Positions 17,278 to 26,108 of a DNA stretch of 64,000 nt are shown here, piece by piece. Both the position numbers and the translations under genes were made by a program. The stretch comes from Nonlabens xiamenensis (GTDB lineage Bacteria; Bacteroidota; Bacteroidia; Flavobacteriales; Flavobacteriaceae): NCBI RefSeq assembly GCF_003865345.1, contig NZ_RMVE01000002.1, positions 62,001-126,000 on the forward strand, given 5' to 3'. Numbering within the stretch: position 1 is the first letter of the stretch; every line of letters starts with the position of its first letter. The notes under the pieces were generated by a model, which had not been told where the DNA came from, did no database searches, and saw only the letters and a program-made list of their open reading frames with translations.

Positions 17278-18612
17278 TTACAATAATCCTCTGGCTTTAA
17301 TTTCGAGGTACTTGTTAATTGTATTCACCGTGAGATGCTGTGGCTCTGTCAAAATTGTCTGGATCCCGTATCTATTGAGTTCGTTAACGATCAGCTTCTT
17401 CTCATATGCAAACTTTTCTGCGATGGTTTTATGGAAGATCTCATGGGTAGTGGTAACCTTTTCATGAAGCAGGGCATTGAGTTCAGTATTTTCAAAAAAT
17501 ATAACCACAAGTAAATGATTCTTAGCAATGGCCTGAAGGTAAGGCAATTGTCGATGCAACGCATCCATGGTCTCAAAATTAGTGTACAGTAGCAATAGAC
17601 TGCGCTGGGTCAATTTTCGTTTGATATCCACATAAAGTCTGGCAAAATCGCTTTCTTTAAAGTCCGTATCCAAGTTGTACAGGGTTTCCAGAATCAAATT
17701 CATTTGAGACGCCCTTTTTTGTGCCATGACTTGGTTGTCCACCTTATTGGAAAAACTAAACATCCCGGCTTTGTCACCTTTTTTTAAGGCGATATTTGAT
17801 ATCACCAATGTAGCATTGATGGCATAGTCCACCAATTTTAATTCGTCAAAAGGCATCTTCATCACCCTGCCTTTATCGATCACAGAATAAACAGGTTGAG
17901 ATTTTTCGTCTTGAAACTGGTTGATCATTAATTGATTGCGCTTAGCACTGGCTTTCCAGTTAATGTTGCGCACATCATCCCCCAACACATAGTCCTTGAT
18001 TTGTTCAAATTCCATGGTGTGTCCAATACGTCTGATCTTTTTTAAACCATAATCCTTTAATCGATTCGTAAAAGCCATCAACTCGTATTTGCGCATCTGT
18101 AGGAAAGAAGGATAATTAGGCACCATTGCGTCCTGAGAAAACGAAAATTTGCGTTCAACCAGACCTAGTGCTGTACCCGCAAATACATGAAGCCCACCGT
18201 AGTGATACTCACCGCGTTCGGTAGGTCGGATTTTATAGACAAAAAAACGCGATTGACCACCTTCAATCTCTCGGACTATTTCAAATTGACGTTCCTGAAA
18301 TTGCACTGGTAATTCGTCTATTATGCGCAATTTGGTACTGGCGTTGTATCTGTTGGATACCAGAATCTCAACAGGGTTGGCATCACCGTTGGACAATTTA
18401 TCCGGCAGGTTCCTACTGGCCTGGATACCATTTTTGATGCGATAGAGTAAAAGAATGTCCAGCACAAACAGCCCTAGCAAAACAAATAGAGCAATTTTGA
18501 TGTAGTCTATCCATCGCTCAAAGAAAAAGGCCATAACAAAGGCTACTACTATCACACCCATGGCGATAAAGAAGCGTCTTTGCAGAAATAGGCTTTTAAA
18601 GAATTTCTTCAC
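17278..18612 (-). CDS. DUF58 domain protein
   Basis: 444 residues. Two N-terminal membrane helices (IAMGVIVVAFVMAFFF, IKIALFVLLGLFVLDILLL) precede a beta-rich region and then the DUF58 signature DDVRNINWKASAKRNQLMINQF followed by a von Willebrand A-like stretch. DUF58 proteins occur next to MoxR ATPases, where the ATPase is believed to act as a chaperone for vWA-type partners. Last gene of a six-gene minus-strand operon, 7 bp after the MoxR stop. The role of these clusters (envelope integrity, stress, or protein maturation) is not settled. Confidence 0.9.
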   Translation of the reverse strand: MKKFFKSLFLQRRFFIAMGVIVVAFVMAFFFERWIDYIKIALFVLLGLFVLDILLLYRIKNGIQASRNLPDKLSNGDANPVEILVSNRYNASTKLRIIDELPVQFQERQFEIVREIEGGQSRFFVYKIRPTERGEYHYGGLHVFAGTALGLVERKFSFSQDAMVPNYPSFLQMRKYELMAFTNRLKDYGLKKIRRIGHTMEFEQIKDYVLGDDVRNINWKASAKRNQLMINQFQDEKSQPVYSVIDKGRVMKMPFDELKLVDYAINATLVISNIALKKGDKAGMFSFSNKVDNQVMAQKRASQMNLILETLYNLDTDFKESDFARLYVDIKRKLTQRSLLLLYTNFETMDALHRQLPYLQAIAKNHLLVVIFFENTELNALLHEKVTTTHEIFHKTIAEKFAYEKKLIVNELNRYGIQTILTEPQHLTVNTINKYLEIKARGLL

Positions 18613-18619
18613 GGATGGT

Positions 18620-19801
18620 TTATCTAGGGATCTCTATGTTTTCAAGTATTTGGTCGACGGCCCGATCAGCAGTTAATCCCTCCATTTCACGTTCAGGAGT
18701 TAAAATGATACGGTGTCTCATTACCGCTTTGGCAATGTACTTGATATCGTCTGGGGTTACAAAATCTCGTCCCATGATGGCTGCATAGGCTTTGGCTCCA
18801 TTCATAATGGCGATGGAAGCACGAGGAGAGGCTCCCAGATAAAGGTTAGCATTTGAGCGGGTATCCAAAATAATTTGTGCGATATATTTGATCAAATGCT
18901 CTTCAATCAAGATTTCTTTGACGATGCCTTGATAATTTGCGATTTGCTCGCCATTCATAATCGCTTCCACCATGGATTCTGGATCTTTAGTTTTGCGGGC
19001 GTCGTGGTCCGTAAGGATTTGAATTTCCTCTTTGAGATTAGGATAACCTACATTGATCTTGAACAAAAAACGGTCTAACTGAGCTTCTGGCAATCTATAG
19101 GTTCCCTCCTGCTCTACCGGGTTCTGTGTAGCAAAAACAAGGAAGGGTGCCTTAAGGTCATATTCCTTTCCGTCAATAGTGACTTGTCGTTCGGCCATAG
19201 CTTCAAACAAGGCAGCTTGTGTTTTGGCGGGAGCACGGTTGATCTCGTCGATGAGTACAATATTTGAGAATATAGGACCTGGTTTAAATTCAAATTCGTT
19301 ATTCTTCATAGAAAAAACCGAGGTACCCAAAATATCAGAAGGCATGAGGTCCGGTGTGAACTGAATTCTATTAAAGTCGACTTGCATGGTTTTGGCCAGC
19401 AGTTTTGCGGTGACTGTTTTGGCTACTCCGGGTACACCTTCGATCAGGGAGTGACCATTGGCCAGGATAGATACGATCAAGAGATCAATCATTTCCTCTT
19501 GTCCAACGATCACCTTTCTAAGTTCGTTTTTGATCTTGTGAACAGCTGCACTCAATTTATCCAGATCCAGTCTGTTTTTAAATTGAACCGAATGATCGAC
19601 TTCTTTGATTTGGTTTACAGGTTGAACTGTCTCTGGGGATGGTTGTGACTGATTGATTGTATCAGCAGAAGGCTGAGTATTTTCTGTAGGCAAGTCATGC
19701 TCCTCATTTGGTCTATTGACAAATTGTTCCTGCGCAGGTTGTTGTCCTGGCTGGCCTTGGGGAGCATCCTGGGAATTATTCATATTGTTTGTATCGTCCA
19801 T
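18620..19801 (-). CDS. MoxR family AAA+ ATPase
   Basis: 393 residues. Walker A GVPGVAKT at residues 122-129, Walker B VLIDEINRAPAK, sensor 1 VFATQNPVEQEGTYRLPEAQLDRF and the sensor 2 helix SPRASIAIMNGAKAYA give a MoxR ATPase. The first 75 or so residues are an unusual low-complexity N-terminal extension rich in Gln, Pro and Asn, likely disordered and longer than the family norm. Gap of 3 bp to DUF4350 and 7 bp to DUF58: tightly coupled operon. Predicted cytoplasmic chaperone for the membrane proteins encoded around it. Confidence 0.95.
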   Translation of the reverse strand: MDDTNNMNNSQDAPQGQPGQQPAQEQFVNRPNEEHDLPTENTQPSADTINQSQPSPETVQPVNQIKEVDHSVQFKNRLDLDKLSAAVHKIKNELRKVIVGQEEMIDLLIVSILANGHSLIEGVPGVAKTVTAKLLAKTMQVDFNRIQFTPDLMPSDILGTSVFSMKNNEFEFKPGPIFSNIVLIDEINRAPAKTQAALFEAMAERQVTIDGKEYDLKAPFLVFATQNPVEQEGTYRLPEAQLDRFLFKINVGYPNLKEEIQILTDHDARKTKDPESMVEAIMNGEQIANYQGIVKEILIEEHLIKYIAQIILDTRSNANLYLGASPRASIAIMNGAKAYAAIMGRDFVTPDDIKYIAKAVMRHRIILTPEREMEGLTADRAVDQILENIEIPR

Positions 19802-19804
19802 ATC

Positions 19805-21091
19805 CTATTTATTAAAAAAGGCATCAATCCTTTTATTCAATTGTTTGAGTTCGTAATCAATATGTAGCGGTTTTCCCCTCAGGTGGACAATGTATTCCAC
19901 CATATCTCTGGTTTGTGCTACGGAATTATGTGATTTGATCGCTAGTTTCTTGATAAATGCCTCATCCAGTCGATCGGTGGTCAGATAATAAGATCTGCGT
20001 ACTCGTTCCAAAAAGAAATTGATCTTCTTATCTATGATTCCTGTAACATCACCACTTTGAAAATATAAATCACCTATAGTTTTAGTGAATTCCAACGTGC
20101 TGTTTTCCAAAGGTTTTACCACAGGCACAGCTCGTTGTTCTCTTTTGGCTTTAAAGATAAAATAAACCAAAATACTGATGATAGTCAGATACCAAGCCCA
20201 TTTAAGGGCAGGATGGGTGAGAATAAATCTTAAGGGAGAACTTACTACCCTTCTCCCAGATTTACCATAGTCGTCAAAATAAACTGGTCCATCATTCAGA
20301 TAAGAAAGGACTTCAGACACATATTGTTCTTTGCCTTCCTGAAGCATATAATAATTGGTAAACGCGATGGGGTTGAGGTGATAATATATAGCACCATCAC
20401 CAATCGGTACTTCAATAAAATTAGCTTGTGGAACGCGACGGGTTTTTGATTTTTCTATAGCTTTCTCTAGTATGCTTTTGGTACTATCGCCCACCTTCTC
20501 TTCACCTATCAGTTTTTTGAAATAACCTTCCATAGGTTCAAAAGGTAGCACCTCTCCCAAAACCTTGGTACGGGTGGTGTCATAACTGGTAAAATACCGG
20601 TAACTACTGCCCTTAACGTAGATGTAACTACGATTTTCAAAAGATGGATTATTGAGTCTCACCCGAACAGTATCCTGTTCATAATACGCATAAGACCTAT
20701 TGGATCTTATATTCAAAGAATCGGCCAGCCGTCCGGGAGTACTTTTGCTACTTACAAATACTTTGTTCCCTCTGGACACAAAATCCACTACATCGTCAAT
20801 TTCAGACTGATCAAAGCCAATATAATTATTGACAAAAACGTAATTAGCACCAGTAGTCGATTCTTGAGATTTAAGAAAAGTTACTGGGTCATCTTCAACA
20901 CTTTTGACTTCATGCCCGGGAAAAAGTTCGTCCAATTGATCGTAGAATACATAGGCCCCAAATGGTATTTTATCACCGCTGGTATAGCTCTCGGTCCAAT
21001 TGATTGGTGGTGGAGCGATCAACTCGATCATCATCAATAAGCCGGCAAACCCAAAGATGACATAGAGTAATATTTTGGATTTCTTATTCAT
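19805..21091 (-). CDS. DUF4350 domain membrane protein
   Basis: 428 residues. A membrane helix near the N-terminus (ILLYVIFGFAGLLMMIELI), an extracytoplasmic Rossmann-like DUF4350 domain (KIPFGAYVFYDQLDELFPGHEVKSV; VFVNNYIGFDQSEIDDVVDFVSRGNKVFVSS), and a second helix at about residue 292 (LKWAWYLTIISILVYFIFKAK). The C-terminal 115 residues are a cytoplasmic helical region. Overlaps the DUF4129 gene by 8 bp. The domain resembles glutamine-amidotransferase-like folds without a visible catalytic Cys. Function unknown beyond the MoxR-operon context. Confidence 0.85.
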   Translation of the reverse strand: MNKKSKILLYVIFGFAGLLMMIELIAPPPINWTESYTSGDKIPFGAYVFYDQLDELFPGHEVKSVEDDPVTFLKSQESTTGANYVFVNNYIGFDQSEIDDVVDFVSRGNKVFVSSKSTPGRLADSLNIRSNRSYAYYEQDTVRVRLNNPSFENRSYIYVKGSSYRYFTSYDTTRTKVLGEVLPFEPMEGYFKKLIGEEKVGDSTKSILEKAIEKSKTRRVPQANFIEVPIGDGAIYYHLNPIAFTNYYMLQEGKEQYVSEVLSYLNDGPVYFDDYGKSGRRVVSSPLRFILTHPALKWAWYLTIISILVYFIFKAKREQRAVPVVKPLENSTLEFTKTIGDLYFQSGDVTGIIDKKINFFLERVRRSYYLTTDRLDEAFIKKLAIKSHNSVAQTRDMVEYIVHLRGKPLHIDYELKQLNKRIDAFFNK

Positions 21092-21863
21092 TAGGCCGCC
21101 ATTTTTTTAGATGATTGAACTCACTAACTGCTGTTCGATAAGAGGCTTCATCGATAGGAAACTCACCGTACCATACATGATCGTAGAGGTAAGACACTTT
21201 CTTAAATTGATCCCGCATGGCTGGATCGTTCAATTCCCGGTAATAATCAGTGTTGGTTTTCTGAAAATCCCATTCCAATATTCCTTGCTGACTTAAGGCC
21301 TTGAGCAATGCCAAATATTGATACCTGATCGCACTTCTATAATTCCCTTCTCTTTCGCTTTGAGCGATAAAGTCAGTAAAATCAATTTCCTCGATATGTG
21401 TTTCCTCAATTTCCACACGGCTGGCTGACTTAGGGGTGTGCCCGAATAGCTTTGATGCCGTTTCTTTCCCCAATACACGAACAATCATATAAATCACCCC
21501 AATGCCGATTAAGATATAAAAGAGATAAGTGAGTAATTTTACCGTAAGAGGTGATAGTGTAAAACCAAATATATTCTGTAAGCCTTCCAACATCCAACTC
21601 ATAAAACGACCCAAAAGGTTTTGGCTACTACCCTCAAGTTGTCTATAATTGAAATCGCGACCGCGATATTCCTCATTCAGACCAGGTTCCCATTGGCGAA
21701 CTTCTAACTTTCTGGTGTCGTACTCCCTTTCCAGCGTATCCACAATCTCGACAGGCTGATGTTCCAACTGGTCGATCAAATCTTCCACCTGTTGAATCTG
21801 TGCTTGGCCCCAAAGGCTGCCCAGGCAAAAGAAACATATGAAAGTCCAAGGCCTAAACTTCAT
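21084..21863 (-). CDS. DUF4129 domain membrane protein
   Basis: 259 residues. Signal-like N-terminus (FICFFCLGSLWGQAQ), an extracytoplasmic stretch, one membrane helix (VKLLTYLFYILIGIGVIYMIVRVL), and the C-terminal DUF4129 helix bundle with YRSAIRYQYLALLKALSQQGILEW, NTDYYRELN and YLYDHVWYGEFPID. DUF4129 is often fused to transglutaminase domains; here it stands alone. Overlaps both neighbours, so it belongs to the MoxR operon. Confidence 0.85.
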   Translation of the reverse strand: MKFRPWTFICFFCLGSLWGQAQIQQVEDLIDQLEHQPVEIVDTLEREYDTRKLEVRQWEPGLNEEYRGRDFNYRQLEGSSQNLLGRFMSWMLEGLQNIFGFTLSPLTVKLLTYLFYILIGIGVIYMIVRVLGKETASKLFGHTPKSASRVEIEETHIEEIDFTDFIAQSEREGNYRSAIRYQYLALLKALSQQGILEWDFQKTNTDYYRELNDPAMRDQFKKVSYLYDHVWYGEFPIDEASYRTAVSEFNHLKKWRPNE

Positions 21864-22782
21864 CTTTCTGCCCTAATTTTGCGATACGTGATTGAAGGTA
21901 AACATTGTACTTTGATTCATGAAGGTTGAAGTAGAGGTACCCCAACATGAGCATAATAAGGAAAAACACCAACGAAGTCGCTATGCTGTTAATGGCATAG
22001 AAAAAGAATTCTACAGCCTTGATAAAAATGTTTTCTTGGATTTCTATATTGTCTAGCGCCGAATTATAGGTGAAAACACCAATCATTATGATAGGAACCA
22101 ATTGAAACAAAAATGATAATAGATATAGTAGTATACTTACAATAAAACTCACCCCTAAGGCTTTCCAAAACTTAGAAAACAACATTTCCCATCCCTTCCC
22201 CAATGCTTGCATAGCTCCCGTATCTGGATCATAAGCATAAGCAAACATGCTCATGCCTATCCAGGTAAAATAGACAACAATCAAACCCGGAGTAAGCACG
22301 AAAATACCTATTAAAGGCACTATGGCCATAATTACAGCAACGATCATGGTAGGTATCATTCCAATGACACCCACCACCAAGATAAGTATCATACCTAGCA
22401 ACTTTGGTCTAGCTGCACTGAAAACTTCTCTCGCCTCTGGAGAACCTTTTCGATCTCTCTCGTACAAGCGCAGATATGCACCAGCCAGAGCGGCGTTGAG
22501 CACCATCATCAACACCGAGCCTACCAGGCTTAATATCCATGCGTATTCGCTACTTTCAGTGTATAAAGTAGGATCCGTATAGGTACCAGAGGCCAAAGCC
22601 ATAATACTTGACATACCACTATCGGAAAGATAGTTGGCCAAAAACAACAATATGATCAGGACAAAATTATAAGTGAGAAAAACCGTAAAGATGTTTTTGT
22701 GGTCTCCCTTCAAAAAATCAAAATAAGCCGTGATCACTCCACCAAAATCTCTACGTAGCCTCGGCTCTATGTAATGCTTCAT
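21853..22782 (-). CDS. Multi-pass membrane protein of the MoxR/SpoIIM operon
   Basis: 309 residues, about six membrane helices (VFLTYNFVLIILLFLANYL, AWILSLVGSVLMMVLNAALAGAYL, ILILVVGVIGMIPTMIVAVIMAIVPLIGIFVLTPG, VSFIVSILLYLLSFLFQLV, SIATSLVFFLIMLMLGYLYF). Pattern and size are like the glycerophosphodiester-phosphodiesterase-type membrane domain or DUF4013-like proteins, but no family is certain. Overlaps SpoIIM upstream and DUF4129 downstream, a strong sign of an obligate partnership. Confidence 0.75.
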   Translation of the reverse strand: MKHYIEPRLRRDFGGVITAYFDFLKGDHKNIFTVFLTYNFVLIILLFLANYLSDSGMSSIMALASGTYTDPTLYTESSEYAWILSLVGSVLMMVLNAALAGAYLRLYERDRKGSPEAREVFSAARPKLLGMILILVVGVIGMIPTMIVAVIMAIVPLIGIFVLTPGLIVVYFTWIGMSMFAYAYDPDTGAMQALGKGWEMLFSKFWKALGVSFIVSILLYLLSFLFQLVPIIMIGVFTYNSALDNIEIQENIFIKAVEFFFYAINSIATSLVFFLIMLMLGYLYFNLHESKYNVYLQSRIAKLGQKDEV

Positions 22783-23731
22783 ATTTTCTTTTAACTAATT
22801 GGGGGTAAATCCCATAATACCAGATGATCAAGGCCGCACTCGCAATAACGATCAGCCAATTGAGCACTGCGGGCATAAACGCATATCTGGTTACAAAACC
22901 TTCAATAAAACCTGCAATGATAAACAATGGAATGGTACTGACCATAACTTTTAATCCTGCCTTTACTCCACGCACAAATGAATATTTACGTTCATAGGTT
23001 CCAGGGAAGAGAAGACTATTCCCTAAAATAATTCCTGCGGCTCCACAAACCACAATTATACTTAATTCGATGGTCCCATGAAGCATTATCACTCGCCAGG
23101 CGTCCAAAGTCACCCCTTCTTTATAAAACATAGTAAAAAAAGCGCCTACCATGATACCATTGCTGGTAATGACCCACAAACTCCCTAAGGAAGTGAGGAT
23201 ACCCATCGCAAAACAAAACATACCCACACGAATATTGTTCAATGTAATATCCAGAAACATTCCCCCTTGCCCACTCGTTTGGTAAACCGCGGTTGGATTT
23301 CCTTCTTCGATTTTGTCCAAAGTCCAATTGACGTAGTCATCTCCCAATATCAGCCGTACAAAACTATCATCGTACAGCGTACTGACCGTACCTATTCCCA
23401 CAGCAACAAAGAAAACAAGGATTGCAAAAAGGAATTCGCGCTGATAATTTGAAAAGAACAACGGAAAGTCCATGGCAAAGAACCTAAGGATACTATTTCC
23501 ATTCTCTTTTTTATTGATATAAATTTTTTGATGGGCCTGGGTGGCTAGCGAATTTAAATAACGTAGGGTATTCGAATTCTGATAGTAAGTCTGGGCAAAG
23601 GCCAGGTCATTGGTCAAATGGATGTATAAGTCAGACAAGTGATCTGGATTAATTTTTGAATTTGCATCCAAGGCTTTTTCAAAAGCTATCCATTTTTCTT
23701 TATTTTGCCTGACGAAAGCAGCCTCGCGCAT
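22751..23731 (-). CDS. SpoIIM-like (stage II sporulation protein M) membrane protein
   Basis: 326 residues. N-terminal helical soluble part (residues 1-95), then five to six membrane helices. The SpoIIM core is seen in GMFCFAMGILTSLGSLWVITSNGIMVGAF, the conserved HGTIELSIIVVCGAAGIILG motif and a C-terminal AGFIEGFVTRY. In non-sporulating Bacteroidota the protein is linked to MoxR operons and RDD proteins and does not indicate sporulation. First gene of the operon; start 38 bp from the divergent RDD gene, so one short intergenic region drives both directions. Confidence 0.9.
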   Translation of the reverse strand: MREAAFVRQNKEKWIAFEKALDANSKINPDHLSDLYIHLTNDLAFAQTYYQNSNTLRYLNSLATQAHQKIYINKKENGNSILRFFAMDFPLFFSNYQREFLFAILVFFVAVGIGTVSTLYDDSFVRLILGDDYVNWTLDKIEEGNPTAVYQTSGQGGMFLDITLNNIRVGMFCFAMGILTSLGSLWVITSNGIMVGAFFTMFYKEGVTLDAWRVIMLHGTIELSIIVVCGAAGIILGNSLLFPGTYERKYSFVRGVKAGLKVMVSTIPLFIIAGFIEGFVTRYAFMPAVLNWLIVIASAALIIWYYGIYPQLVKRKYEALHRAEAT

Positions 23732-23769
23732 GAGCTCTTTTTTGGGTAAAGATATAAACTTACGACACT

Positions 23770-24492
23770 ATGTCCAATACGGCAATCAATACAGCGCAAA
23801 ATGTAAATATAGAATATGAATATGCAGGCTTGAGCCAGCGTGTTTTGGCTTTTATTCTGGACCTGGCCATCCTATTTGTTTATATTTTGATTCTCAACAA
23901 CACAGTTTTTAAAGCTGCGTCCTACATCGATCCAAACAACGTCTTTGGGCTAGAACAATTATCCCTATTACCTATCTTTTGCTATACACTGTTTATGCAT
24001 TTGATCTTTGACGGTCGTACCGTCGGGAAGTTCATCATGGGAATCAAAGTAGTCAAAGAAGATGGATCTCCTGCTCGCTGGTCAGATTTTATTGTGCGAT
24101 GGATTTTCAGATTGATCGATTTGTGGCTCTTTACATTCACGATAGGTACTGTATCCATTCTTTTTTCAGACCGTAAACAACGACTAGGTGACATGGGAGC
24201 CAAAACAGTGGTTATCAATGTGCGCAAAAGCACCCGGATCTCCCATACAATCTTGGAGGAATTGGATACTAATTACCAACCTCAATTTTCTGGGGTGCAT
24301 CTATTTACGGACCAAGAAATCAATGAAATCAAAGATATTTACAGGTTGGCCGGAGAAAGCAGGGACTACTTGACCTTGCGTATGCTGCGCAATAAGGTGG
24401 AGGAATTGCTTCAGGTAAAATCGGATTTAAGAGACGGTATATTTATTCGCACCGTTTTGAAGGATTACACCTATCTAACCCAGGGCCAATGA
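23770..24492 (+). CDS. RDD family membrane protein
   Basis: 240 residues. RDD domain at residues about 18-150: the first Arg-Asp pattern is in GLSQRVLAFILDLAILF, followed by FDGRTVGKFIMGIKVVKEDG, VRWIFRLIDLW and DRKQRLGDMGAKTVV. The C-terminal 85 residues are cytoplasmic and helical (TDQEINEIKDIYRLAGE, LTLRMLRNKVEELLQV). Divergent from the SpoIIM gene. It overlaps the following gene by 4 bp (ATGA type). RDD proteins are suspected transporters; one group acts as sodium/proton antiporters. Confidence 0.9.
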   Translation: MSNTAINTAQNVNIEYEYAGLSQRVLAFILDLAILFVYILILNNTVFKAASYIDPNNVFGLEQLSLLPIFCYTLFMHLIFDGRTVGKFIMGIKVVKEDGSPARWSDFIVRWIFRLIDLWLFTFTIGTVSILFSDRKQRLGDMGAKTVVINVRKSTRISHTILEELDTNYQPQFSGVHLFTDQEINEIKDIYRLAGESRDYLTLRMLRNKVEELLQVKSDLRDGIFIRTVLKDYTYLTQGQ

Positions 24493-25121
24493 CCTATATC
24501 GACATCATTGATTTACTAGGTACCATTGCTTTTGCCATCTCAGGTGCTTTGGCGGCCTTTTCCAAAAGACTGGATCCGTTTGGTATCGTGATCATTGCCT
24601 TTGTAACTGCCGCGGGTGGAGGAACATTACGGGACGTCCTGATTGGAGCAGAACCAGTCTCTTGGATGAAAAACATGAACCTGGTCTATACTATTTTGAT
24701 CTGTGTATTTATCACCTTCTTTTTACGCAAGCAATTATTAAAATTACGCCGCACACTCTTTTTGTTTGATGCGATTGGTATAGGCTTATATACTGTGGTA
24801 GGAATTGAAATGGGTCTGGCCGCCGGACTTCATCCTGTGATTTGCGTTACTCTGGGTTGTATCACTGCTTGCTTTGGCGGTGTAATCAGAGATATCTTGG
24901 TCAATGAGATCCCTGTGATTTTTAGAAAGAATATATACGCTACCGCCTGTATTTTGGGCGGTGGGGTTTATTTTATGTTGAGGCGATTGGGGATAGATGA
25001 CAATTGGGTTTTTACGATCTCTGGATTTTGCGTGATTGCCTTTAGGATATTGGCAGTAGTGTTTAAAATTAAATTGCCTTCCCCCTATTCTCGTGCAGAG
25101 TTGGAGGAAACAGATTCTTGA
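24489..25121 (+). CDS. Trimeric intracellular cation (TRIC) channel family protein, UPF0126/YicG type
   Basis: 210 residues with seven predicted membrane helices arranged as an internal repeat. Family motifs: GTIAFAISGALAAF, FVTAAGGGTLRDVLIG and the second half counterpart CITACFGGVIRDILVNEIP. Bacterial homologues form potassium-permeable homotrimers. Overlaps the RDD gene stop by 4 bp, so translation is coupled; a link with the RDD protein in ion balance is inference. Confidence 0.93.
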   Translation: MTYIDIIDLLGTIAFAISGALAAFSKRLDPFGIVIIAFVTAAGGGTLRDVLIGAEPVSWMKNMNLVYTILICVFITFFLRKQLLKLRRTLFLFDAIGIGLYTVVGIEMGLAAGLHPVICVTLGCITACFGGVIRDILVNEIPVIFRKNIYATACILGGGVYFMLRRLGIDDNWVFTISGFCVIAFRILAVVFKIKLPSPYSRAELEETDS

Positions 25122-25146
25122 TCACAGAGGAGAAATTGGGTGGTAT

Positions 25147-25164
25147 ACGCTTTCGCGAAAGCGT
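25147..25164. repeat. Dispersed palindrome copy 5 (18 bp, intergenic between convergent genes)
   Basis: ACGCTTTCGCGAAAGCGT, perfect, 25 bp after the TRIC gene stop and before the stop of the convergent rhomboid. No T-run follows, so it is not a standard terminator. Confidence 0.9.
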
Positions 25165-25243
25165 TATTACCTGAGGTTATCAGAAGTAAAGTCTGCGTCT
25201 GTTCCACACCTGCCTTTACGAAAGTCTTGTGTAAAAATTGGAT

Positions 25244-26107
25244 CTACTCCTTACCTGCACGGAATAAGTAGTCTTTTTCGGCTTTGGAAAGTGATTCATA
25301 ACCACTCGCTGAAATCTTGTCCAAAATAGCATCTAGTTTAGCCTGATCTGTTTTAGGCGTTGAAGCTTTATTTCGCTGTTTACGATTTTTATAGACCGTC
25401 TTCATGTTGGAGGAACTGGACCTTGACTTGGACCTAGGTTTGAACAAATTGGCAAAAAAATCACCTACTTTGGCCATTCCCTCAAGTAAATCTATACCGT
25501 CCTTCATACGTATGGCAGTATAAAATCCAACTGCGGCCCCAGCCAAATGGGCTAAACTTGCCCCAGCTTCAAATTGAGTAAACAATCCCACAATATTTAC
25601 CGCTACCAAAAAATAACCAATATATTTCAATTTGATATTGACAAAAAGCAATCGATATTCTGATTCTTTGAAGTAGGTGCAGGCAAACAACATCAAGGCA
25701 AAAACACCACCACTGGCACCGATGGCAATACCGCTTCCAAAGTAAAAATTCATCAATCCAGTGGACAATGTAAAGGATAGACCTCCCGCCAACACTCCCA
25801 AAAAGAATAAAGTCAGGAATTGCCTTCCTTTAAATAGGTTAAGAATATATCTTCCCGCAATAAAAATACCGAAAGCATTTCCTATAAAATGCCATAGACT
25901 TCCATGTACAAAAGCATGGGTAATATAACTCCACGGCTGTAAAAGTGGAGGAACAAAACCAGATGGTAAAACCAACTGTAAATAAGCTCGAAGATAAACC
26001 AACCCAATCAACCAGGCCAATATACTGGTACCTGCCAGAACAGTAATCAATTTACCGGCGGTGTCAAAGGTTTGAAATTTAGATTTTATTTGGTCCACAA
26101 AGTTCAT
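25244..26107 (-). CDS. Rhomboid family intramembrane serine protease (second copy)
   Basis: 287 residues, six membrane helices followed by a basic, Ser-rich C-terminal tail of about 70 residues. Catalytic Ser in AIGASGGVFALM and His in ASLAHLAGAAVGF; the HAFVHGSLWHFIGNAFGIFIAGRYI segment corresponds to the conserved His/Asn helix. The tail after residue about 210 (RSKSRSSSSNMK...) is not part of the protease fold. One base separates it from the upstream rhomboid gene. Confidence 0.93.
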   Translation of the reverse strand: MNFVDQIKSKFQTFDTAGKLITVLAGTSILAWLIGLVYLRAYLQLVLPSGFVPPLLQPWSYITHAFVHGSLWHFIGNAFGIFIAGRYILNLFKGRQFLTLFFLGVLAGGLSFTLSTGLMNFYFGSGIAIGASGGVFALMLFACTYFKESEYRLLFVNIKLKYIGYFLVAVNIVGLFTQFEAGASLAHLAGAAVGFYTAIRMKDGIDLLEGMAKVGDFFANLFKPRSKSRSSSSNMKTVYKNRKQRNKASTPKTDQAKLDAILDKISASGYESLSKAEKDYLFRAGKE

Positions 26108-26108
26108 A

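Noticed and set aside
22751-23731. SpoIIM-like gene as evidence for sporulation
   Set aside because: No other sporulation gene is present, and this family is common in MoxR operons of non-sporulating Bacteroidota.
25147-25164. Palindrome copy 5 as a bidirectional terminator
   Set aside because: The stem is short and no T-run follows on either strand, and the same sequence occurs inside genes.
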